In this document: positions 7,181 to 12,189 of the stretch, piece after piece | How positions within the stretch are numbered: position 1 is the first letter of the stretch | How the letters are laid out: each line of letters opens with the position of its first letter | Source: an uncultured Lachnospiraceae bacterium | GTDB lineage: Bacteria > Bacillota_A > Clostridia > Lachnospirales > Lachnospiraceae | Assembly: GCA_910585655.1 (NCBI GenBank) | Contig: CAJUFW010000065.1 | Coordinates: forward strand, 3,971 to 16,159 | Direction of reading: 5' to 3' | Length of the DNA stretch: 12,189 nucleotides | Program-made: the position numbers and the translations under genes | The notes under the pieces: generated by a model | Database searches by the model: none | What the model saw: the letters and a program-made list of their open reading frames with translations, nothing else | Told to the model about the DNA's origin: nothing

Positions 7181-8434
7181 GTGGCATATATTCAAGTGGA
7201 AGGCGGAAACCCGCTAAAAGGAAGCCTAAGAGTGCAGGGAGCCAAAAATGCCGTACTGCCGATCCTTTCGGCGGCTCTTTTGCATAACGGGACGACGGTG
7301 TTGACGGAAGTGCCGGATATTTCCGATGTGAGAGATACCTTGGAACTGCTTCGGGTATTGGGCTGTCTGGTAGAGCAAAAGGGACGCCGGGTGGTCATTG
7401 AAGCCAAGGGACATATGAACGGATGTCTGCCGCAGCGGATGGTCGGACGGATGCGTTCCTCCTTTTTACTGGCAGGGGCGATGCTTGGCAGAGAGGGAAG
7501 GCTTGAGACGTTTTATCCGGGCGGCTGTACGATTGGCGCCAGACCGATTGACCTGCATTTGGCAGGCTTGCGGAAAATGGGAGCAGAGTATGTTACGGAT
7601 CGGGATCGGATTTCTCTTTGGGCGGATCGTTTGGCAGGAACAGAGATAAGCTTAGCCTATCCAAGCGTAGGAGCTACGGAAAACCTGATCTTGGCAGCAG
7701 TCCTGGCAGACGGTGTAACCGTGCTGAGGGGAGCGGCGAGAGAGCCGGAAATCCAGGCGCTGCTAGCCTGTCTAAAGGGGATGGGAGCCGATATCCGGGA
7801 AGAGGCAGGAACGATTGTCATTCATGGGGTTTCCGAGCTGCAAGACAGTGTTTATGAAATTCCAGGCGACAGGATTGTGGCAGGAACGATATTGGCTGCG
7901 GTTGGGAGCTGCGGCGGAGACGTCCTGTTAGAGCATGTGGAACCGGAGGGGCTTGGCTGTGTCCTAGAGTTGCTTGGCCAGGCGGGGATGGAGCTTGATG
8001 TGGACAGAGCCGGAAGTCGTATCCGGGCAAAAGCAGCGGGACCTTTGCCGCGGGGAATGGAGCTGGTAACAGGACCGTTTCCGGAATTTCCGACGGATTT
8101 GCAGGCTATTTTTATGGCAATGTTATCAGTAGCCGGCTCAGGAAGCCGGATCAGGGAAACCGTGTTTGAGTCTCGTTTCCGTCATGTCGAGCAGCTTCGG
8201 CGTCTGGGAGCAAAAATCGAAGTGTCAAAAGATGTGGCAAGGATTTCCGGAGGAAGTATGTTACAGGGGGGTTTGGTGGAAGCACAAGACCTGCGCGCGG
8301 GGGCTGCTCTGGTAGTTGCCGGACTGGCTGCCGAGGGGATTACGCTAATCAGCCATGCGGAATATATTGCACGAGGCTATGAAAATCTGCCGGAGGTGTT
8401 GCAGGGACTAGGGGTACAGGTAGTGCAGCTTTAA
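7181..8434 (+). CDS. murA: UDP-N-acetylglucosamine 1-carboxyvinyltransferase MurA
   Basis: Cytoplasmic enzyme that adds enolpyruvate from PEP to UDP-GlcNAc, the first committed step of peptidoglycan synthesis and the target of fosfomycin. From GTG 7181 it has 417 residues with the two-lobed EPT fold. Key residues match the Escherichia coli enzyme almost one for one: Lys22-Asn23 in QGAKNAVLP, the fosfomycin-reactive Cys116 in PGGCTIGARPID, Arg121, Asp306 in FPTDLQ, and Arg398 in IARGYENL. The cysteine predicts fosfomycin sensitivity at the target. I chose GTG 7181 over TTG 7166: it gives the usual short N-terminus (MAYIQVEGGNPLKG) and has a G-rich run (7170-7176) at suitable spacing. A weak promoter may lie upstream. 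Its substrate could be supplied by the UAP1-like enzyme at the end of the cluster. Confidence 0.95.
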   Translation: MAYIQVEGGNPLKGSLRVQGAKNAVLPILSAALLHNGTTVLTEVPDISDVRDTLELLRVLGCLVEQKGRRVVIEAKGHMNGCLPQRMVGRMRSSFLLAGAMLGREGRLETFYPGGCTIGARPIDLHLAGLRKMGAEYVTDRDRISLWADRLAGTEISLAYPSVGATENLILAAVLADGVTVLRGAAREPEIQALLACLKGMGADIREEAGTIVIHGVSELQDSVYEIPGDRIVAGTILAAVGSCGGDVLLEHVEPEGLGCVLELLGQAGMELDVDRAGSRIRAKAAGPLPRGMELVTGPFPEFPTDLQAIFMAMLSVAGSGSRIRETVFESRFRHVEQLRRLGAKIEVSKDVARISGGSMLQGGLVEAQDLRAGAALVVAGLAAEGITLISHAEYIARGYENLPEVLQGLGVQVVQL

Positions 8435-8466
8435 AACAAAGATACAAAAGGAAAGGATGGCAGGAT

Positions 8467-9198
8467 ATGGGAAGATGGGGCGGAATTCATTATCGGAAAA
8501 TACTTTGGCTGCTGCCGGTATTTTTGGCAGCGGCAGTCTTTCTCTATCTGCGCTTTGGCTGCAGTCTGGTAACATTAGAGGTGACGGGCTGTACTTATTA
8601 TGAGAACCAGGAACTACGCTCCTGGCTTTCGGAGGGCGGCTTGGAAGATCAGAGCTGGTTTTTGTATTTGAAGTTAAAATTCGGAGATGCGCCGGTGATT
8701 CCTTTTATTGAGCATATAGAGGTTGATTTTGTGGATATGCACACACTGCGGCTTCAGGTCTATGAAAAGGAAATCATTGGCTGCATCCCTTACATGGGAG
8801 AATTTGTCTGCTTTGATAAAGATGGGATTATGGTCGGAAGCGTGACAGAGCGGCGGGAAGATATCCCGGAGGTGACAGGGATCTCCTACGAGCGGATTGT
8901 CTATAATGAAAAAATGGACACGCCAAGGGATGAACTGTTTCAGCTTGTGTTAAATGTCACACAGTTAATTCGCCAATATGAATTGTCTATTCGTCGGATT
9001 GATTTTAATTATGGAATGGAAATTACGATGTATACCGGAAGCGTACGGATTTTGTTAGGACGGAGGGAACAGTACGATGAGCCGCTTTCCGCGTTGTCTG
9101 GGATTTTAAAGGAAGCGGAGGGGATGAAAGGGACGTTTCATATGGAAGAATATAGCCGTAAAAACGATAAGGTTGTGTTTGTTACGGAGGAGGACTAA
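8467..9198 (+). CDS. ftsQ: FtsQ/DivIB-type cell division protein
   Basis: Bitopic divisome protein that binds FtsL and FtsB/DivIC outside the membrane. It has 243 residues: a short N-terminus (1-11) with Arg and Lys, one membrane span (about 12-29), and a POTRA-like domain (about 33-100) with the typical opening VTLEVTGCTYYENQEL. The beta domain (about 103-225) includes GEFVCFDKDGIMVG (111-124). A short polar tail follows, lacking the long lysine-rich tail of Bacillus DivIB. Sequence conservation in this family is low, so the layout and the place before ftsZ carry much of the call. AAGGA (8453-8457) precedes the ATG by 9 bases, and it lies 32 bases after murA. No terminator is evident after it. 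Confidence 0.85.
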   Translation: MGRWGGIHYRKILWLLPVFLAAAVFLYLRFGCSLVTLEVTGCTYYENQELRSWLSEGGLEDQSWFLYLKLKFGDAPVIPFIEHIEVDFVDMHTLRLQVYEKEIIGCIPYMGEFVCFDKDGIMVGSVTERREDIPEVTGISYERIVYNEKMDTPRDELFQLVLNVTQLIRQYELSIRRIDFNYGMEITMYTGSVRILLGRREQYDEPLSALSGILKEAEGMKGTFHMEEYSRKNDKVVFVTEED

Positions 9199-9216
9199 AA
9201 AAAGTGAAATTTCTAC

Positions 9217-9245
9217 TTGATTATTTTGGGAAATAACTATATTAT
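9217..9245 (+). promoter_or_regulatory. Likely promoter for ftsZ
   Basis: TTGATT (9217-9222, 4 of 6) and TATTAT (9240-9245, 5 of 6) are spaced by 17 bases. A start near 9252 would give an unusually long leader of about 255 bases before ftsZ. Confidence 0.5.
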
Positions 9246-9452
9246 ATAAGATAGGGTTGTAGAGGGTAAAATAGAATAGAGATGATGAGTGGATACAAAG
9301 ATACATAGGACAATCATATAAATAATTACGAAATCATACAGCCGTAGTCTATAGAGAGGAACAGCAAAAAAGGAAGCGGGCGCTCCTTGTCAGGCTGTAT
9401 CCCAAAGTAGACGGAATAAATAAAGGTATTGGAATGCCCTGATTGAATGCAG

Positions 9453-9483
9453 CTTCCATATAGGGGGATATCATATATGGAAG
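9453..9483 (+). promoter_or_regulatory. Perfect 10-base inverted repeat in the ftsZ leader
   Basis: CTTCCATATA (9453-9462) is the exact reverse complement of TATATGGAAG (9474-9483), with an 11-base loop (9463-9473) holding GGGGGA. The 3' arm contains the alternative ATG at 9477, and the true-looking ribosome binding site (9492-9498) lies 8 bases downstream. It could be an RNA hairpin controlling ftsZ translation or a DNA operator. There is no T run, so it is not a terminator. Confidence 0.5.
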
Positions 9484-9491
9484 GAAAAATG

Positions 9492-9498
9492 AAGGAGG
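9492..9498 (+). promoter_or_regulatory. ftsZ: Ribosome binding site deciding a TTG start for ftsZ
   Basis: AAGGAGG, a near-ideal Shine-Dalgarno, lies 8 bases before TTG 9507. The ATGs at 9447, 9477 and 9489 lack a comparable site: only GGGGGA precedes 9477, and GAAGG is too close to 9489. This is the main reason for the start chosen. Confidence 0.75.
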
Positions 9499-9506
9499 AA
9501 CTGGTT

Positions 9507-10841
9507 TTGCTCGAAATTAAAACGAACGATTCGGATTTAAGTGCAAGAATTATTGTAGTAGGTGTAGGTGGGGCAGGGAATAATGCGGTAAACCGGATGA
9601 TCGAAGAAGGCATTCAGGGCGTGGAGTTCGTTTGTGTCAATACGGACAAGCAGCATTTGAAAAGCTGTAAGGCTCCCGTTTGTCTGCAGATAGGAGAAAA
9701 ACTGACGAAGGGCTTAGGGGCGGGCGCCCAGCCTGAAATCGGGCAAAAAGCAGCAGAGGAAAGCAAAGAGGATTTGGCAGAGGCTATCCGGGATGCGGAT
9801 ATGGTATTCGTCACCTGCGGGATGGGCGGCGGTACAGGAACCGGAGCCGCTCCTGTTGTGGCGCAGTTAGCCAAGGAAATGAATATCCTGACGGTAGGAA
9901 TTGTCACAAAGCCTTTTAAGTTTGAAGCAAAAGCAAGGATGAATAACGCGGTCGGCGGGATTGCCCGTTTAAAGGAATACGTCGATACGCTGATTGTGAT
10001 ACCAAATGATAAGCTTTTAGAGATCGTCGATCGCCGGACCACGATGCCGGACGCGCTGCGGAAGGCTGACGAAGTGCTGCAGCAAGGTGTTCAGGGTATT
10101 ACGGATTTGATCAACGTGCCTGGTTTAATTAACCTGGATTTTGCCGATGTGCAGACGGTAATGAAGGATAAGGGTATCGCGCATATCGGAATCGGTGTAG
10201 GACAGGGAGATGAAAAGTGTCTCGATGCGGTCAAGCAGGCAATTACCAGCCCGCTGTTAGAGACGACCATCGAAGGAGCATCCCATGTCATTATCAATAT
10301 TTCCGGAGATATCAGCCTGATCGAAGCAAACGAAGCGGCTTCCTATGTCCAGGAATTGGCAGGGGAGAGCGCCAATATTATTTTTGGTGCGATGTACGAT
10401 GAAAATGTGTCGGATTCTGCGACGATTACGGTAATCGCGACCGGCTTAGAAGAAAACGAGAACCAGGAGTCCGCCAGACGTCCGGGCTTCTTGGGAACAA
10501 TGGGAAATTCTGCCAATACCGGGAACACCGGGACGATAAGCGGCTTGGGCAGAGGGACTATCGGTCTTCATGCCGTAGGGGGAACGGGAACCAGTTCCTA
10601 TAACCAGACGTCAGGCGGCAGAACAGGTCAGATCACGCCGTTTAGCGGATTTGGCGGAGGAAGCCAAAATACTGCCGGGACGGGCGGCGGCTATACGCGC
10701 GGTACACAGACCACACCTGGTCAGAATACCGGAAATTTCGCATCGAAGCAAAGCAGCGCCAATCCGGGAGGCTCCCATACAGCCGAATCGGATACCGGCG
10801 GTATTAAGATACCGGAATTTTTGAAAAAGGGCAGAAAGTAA
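9507..10841 (+). CDS. ftsZ: Cell division protein FtsZ
   Basis: Tubulin-like GTPase that polymerises at mid-cell and recruits the divisome. From TTG 9507 it has 444 residues. The GTPase domain starts with IIVVGVGGAGNNAVNRM (about 15-31), carries the tubulin signature GGGTGTG (107-113), and has the T7 loop NLDFADV with its catalytic aspartates (about 209-215). A long Gly/Ser/Thr/Asn-rich linker follows (about 320-430). The C-terminal peptide IKIPEFLKKGRK (433-444) is the docking site for partners such as SepF or FtsA. Starting at TTG gives MLEIKTND, the form I associate with Lachnospiraceae FtsZ; upstream in-frame ATGs (9447, 9477, 9489) would add 20, 10 or 6 residues. ftsA is not next to it. 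It has its own likely promoter and a long structured leader. The next gene follows after 14 bases. Confidence 0.96.
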   Translation: MLEIKTNDSDLSARIIVVGVGGAGNNAVNRMIEEGIQGVEFVCVNTDKQHLKSCKAPVCLQIGEKLTKGLGAGAQPEIGQKAAEESKEDLAEAIRDADMVFVTCGMGGGTGTGAAPVVAQLAKEMNILTVGIVTKPFKFEAKARMNNAVGGIARLKEYVDTLIVIPNDKLLEIVDRRTTMPDALRKADEVLQQGVQGITDLINVPGLINLDFADVQTVMKDKGIAHIGIGVGQGDEKCLDAVKQAITSPLLETTIEGASHVIINISGDISLIEANEAASYVQELAGESANIIFGAMYDENVSDSATITVIATGLEENENQESARRPGFLGTMGNSANTGNTGTISGLGRGTIGLHAVGGTGTSSYNQTSGGRTGQITPFSGFGGGSQNTAGTGGGYTRGTQTTPGQNTGNFASKQSSANPGGSHTAESDTGGIKIPEFLKKGRK

Positions 10842-10855
10842 GAAGAGGAGACAGC

Positions 10856-12088
10856 ATGGAATACAAAGAAGCCTATCAGAAGCTGGAACAGTACGGTCAG
10901 CTTTCGTTATTAAGATACTACGAGGAATTAGGGCAAGCAGAACAAAGGGCGCTCTTAGACCAGATTGCACAGACCGATTTTTCTATCTTAGAAAAAGGAA
11001 GGGAAGCAGGGAACCATCCGGCTACTTTGGAAAAAGAGATTTCTCCGATTTCCGTTATGCAGCAGCCGGAGATTACAGCCAGAAAAGAAGAGTTTTATCA
11101 GGCAGGTTTAGAGGAGATTCGCGCCGGGAAGGTAGCCGCGGTACTGCTGGCTGGAGGGATGGGAACCAGGCTTGGTTCAAGCGACCCGAAGGGAATGTAT
11201 AACATCGGCGTGACCAGGACGTTGTATATTTTTGAACAGCAGATTCAAAATTTACTAGAGGTGGTAAAAGAAGCGGGACGTTGGATTTATCTGTTTGTGA
11301 TGACCAGTGAAAAAAATCATGAAGCGACGGTGCAGTTTTTAAAGGAACATGCTTATTTCGGTTATCAGCCGGAGTATGTTGTATTTTTCCCACAGGAGAT
11401 GGCGCCTGCCACGGACTATGAAGGCACAGTCTATTTAGAGGAAAAGGGACGGATTGCGACTTCTCCAAACGGGAACGGCGGATGGTTTTTATCCATGGAA
11501 CGGAACGGTCTTTTGGATTTGGTACATCAGGAAGGGATTGAATGGCTGAATGTGTTTGCAGTAGATAATGTGCTGCAACGGATAGCCGATCCGCAGTTTG
11601 TAGGCGCGGTTAAAAAAGCCGGCGTAGCCTGCGGCGCAAAGGTGATCCGGAAAAACGCCCGTGACGAACGAGTCGGCGTCATGTGCTTAAACCACGGCAG
11701 ACCTTCGATTGTAGAATATTACGAAATGACGGACGAGCTGTTAGACGCGGTAGACGAAGAGGGCGAGCGTCTTTACCAGTTCGGCGTTATTTTAAATTAT
11801 CTGTTCCGGGAAGATGATTTGGAACGAATTGTCAAACAAGAGCTGCCGCTGCATCAGGTGGAAAAAAAGATTCCCTATATCGATGCAGAGGGGAATCAGG
11901 TAAATCCAGAGAAGCCAAACGGCTATAAGTACGAATCTCTGGTGTTAGATATGATAGAATTACTGCCGGATTGCCTGCCGTATGAGGTAGTACGAGAGTA
12001 TGAGTTTGCACCGGTAAAAAACAGAACAGGGGTTGACTCTGTAGAAAGCGCGCGAAAGCTGTTGGAACAGAACGGGATTGTATTATAA
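10856..12088 (+). CDS. UAP1-like UDP-N-acetylhexosamine pyrophosphorylase (UDPGP family)
   Basis: Predicted to make UDP-GlcNAc (or a related UDP-sugar) from UTP and the sugar 1-phosphate in the cytoplasm. It has 410 residues. A helical N-terminus (1-90) leads to the nucleotidyltransferase core with LAGGMGTRLGSSDPKGM (98-114; UAP-type enzymes have LAGGxGTRLG, glucose-type UGPases differ). Further matches to human AGX1/UAP1 from memory: NGNGGW (205-210), FAVDNVLQRIADPQFVG (234-250), CGAKV (259-263), VEYYEM (286-291), KPNGYKYE (353-360) and EFAPVKN (383-389). Bacteria normally use GlmU for this step, so a eukaryote-type enzyme beside ftsZ and downstream of murA is notable: its product would be the MurA substrate. 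GlcNAc-1-P as the substrate is inferred. AGAGGAG (10844-10850) precedes the ATG, 14 bases after ftsZ, so it is probably co-transcribed. It is the last gene before the terminator. Confidence 0.87.
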   Translation: MEYKEAYQKLEQYGQLSLLRYYEELGQAEQRALLDQIAQTDFSILEKGREAGNHPATLEKEISPISVMQQPEITARKEEFYQAGLEEIRAGKVAAVLLAGGMGTRLGSSDPKGMYNIGVTRTLYIFEQQIQNLLEVVKEAGRWIYLFVMTSEKNHEATVQFLKEHAYFGYQPEYVVFFPQEMAPATDYEGTVYLEEKGRIATSPNGNGGWFLSMERNGLLDLVHQEGIEWLNVFAVDNVLQRIADPQFVGAVKKAGVACGAKVIRKNARDERVGVMCLNHGRPSIVEYYEMTDELLDAVDEEGERLYQFGVILNYLFREDDLERIVKQELPLHQVEKKIPYIDAEGNQVNPEKPNGYKYESLVLDMIELLPDCLPYEVVREYEFAPVKNRTGVDSVESARKLLEQNGIVL

Positions 12089-12106
12089 GTTTTATAGAAG
12101 ATAAAA

Positions 12107-12143
12107 GACAGGTGAGACAGAAAGTTTCTCACCTGTCTTTTTT
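12107..12143 (+). terminator. Rho-independent terminator of the cluster
   Basis: GACAGGTGAGA (12107-12117) pairs perfectly with TCTCACCTGTC (12127-12137) over a 9-base loop, with six T at 12138-12143. An A run (12103-12106) could extend the stem. It lies 19 bases after the stop of the last gene. Confidence 0.92.
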
Positions 12144-12144
12144 G

Positions 12145-12189
12145 GTGCGCCCAGTATGGGCGCAATCTAATCGGTGAAAGTCCGTAACA
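12145..12189 (+). mobile_element. 5' end of a group II intron (probably class C), truncated by the window edge
   Basis: The sequence opens with the GTGCG consensus of group II intron 5' ends. TGCGCCC (12146-12152) then pairs with GGGCGCA (12158-12164) around AGTAT, followed by GGTGAAAGTCC (12173-12183), a string typical of domain I in bacterial group II introns. It begins one base after the T run of a terminator hairpin, the characteristic insertion site of group IIC introns. The reverse transcriptase/maturase gene and the 3' end would lie beyond the window and are not seen. Confidence 0.8.

Larger units (their letters stand above)
9199..9506 (+). other. Non-coding ftsQ-ftsZ intergenic stretch with predicted promoter and hairpins
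   Basis: This is the longest gene-free stretch (308 bases). It is A/T-rich in its first half and holds a likely promoter (9217-9245). Further on, ATACAGCC (9336-9343) can pair with GGCTGTAT (9393-9400) around an inner hairpin, AAGG-A-AGC with GCTCCTT (9370-9388). GTCTA (9347-9351), inside that outer stem, can also pair with TAGAC (9408-9412), a possible pseudoknot or switch. A hairpin at 9453-9483 and the ftsZ ribosome binding site close the region. I see no gene and no named riboswitch. Confidence 0.5.

Noticed and set aside
9447..9506. ftsZ starting at ATG 9447
   Set aside because: No ribosome binding site, adds 20 residues not typical of FtsZ, and the added part runs through the inverted repeat; TTG 9507 has an ideal AAGGAGG.
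9614..10042. Minus-strand open frame opposite ftsZ
   Set aside because: Antisense of the highly conserved FtsZ GTPase domain, with no independent signal.

Overview
This window is a division and cell wall (dcw) cluster from a Gram-positive anaerobe of the Clostridia. Lachnospiraceae or a close relative is most likely. The clues are the RsmH C-terminus with its CPP/CxCG cysteines, an FtsZ that appears to begin MLEIKTN, two adjacent SpoVD/PbpB-type penicillin-binding proteins, no ftsA before ftsZ, strong AGGAGG-type ribosome binding sites, and GTG/TTG starts. The taxonomic call is inferred from recalled family resemblance, not from a search. All recognised genes lie on the + strand.

Layout: the 3' end of rsmH (1-279) overlaps an ftsL-like gene (257-883). 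A catalytically complete class B PBP follows (887-2872), with a repetitive acidic Gly/Asp/Glu/Asn tail. A terminator-like hairpin (2944-2993) then runs directly into the start codon of a second class B PBP (2994-4793). This second PBP is full length but has lost its active-site serine (EPGFIFK instead of EPGSTFK) and has KTA instead of KTG. A good sigma-A promoter (4806-4834) and a structured leader come next, before mraY (4938-5894), ftsW/spoVE (5943-7097), murA (7181-8434) and ftsQ/divIB (8467-9198). A 308-base non-coding stretch with a likely promoter and hairpins precedes ftsZ (9507-10841). Next is a eukaryotic-type (UAP1-like) UDP-N-acetylhexosamine pyrophosphorylase gene (10856-12088). 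The cluster ends at a strong terminator (12107-12143), and the 5' end of a group II intron begins immediately after it and runs off the window.

How the genes fit together: the UAP1-like enzyme is predicted to make UDP-GlcNAc. MurA commits UDP-GlcNAc to peptidoglycan synthesis, and MraY makes lipid I. FtsW (SEDS glycosyltransferase) with the first PBP (transpeptidase) builds septal wall. FtsL and FtsQ/DivIB hold the divisome together, and FtsZ forms the ring. The usual murD, murG, murB and ftsA are absent from this stretch.

The most unusual item is the apparently inactive second PBP, whose ribosome binding site is buried in a terminator-like hairpin. It may be a non-catalytic regulator or scaffold of septal or spore wall synthesis; that role is inference.
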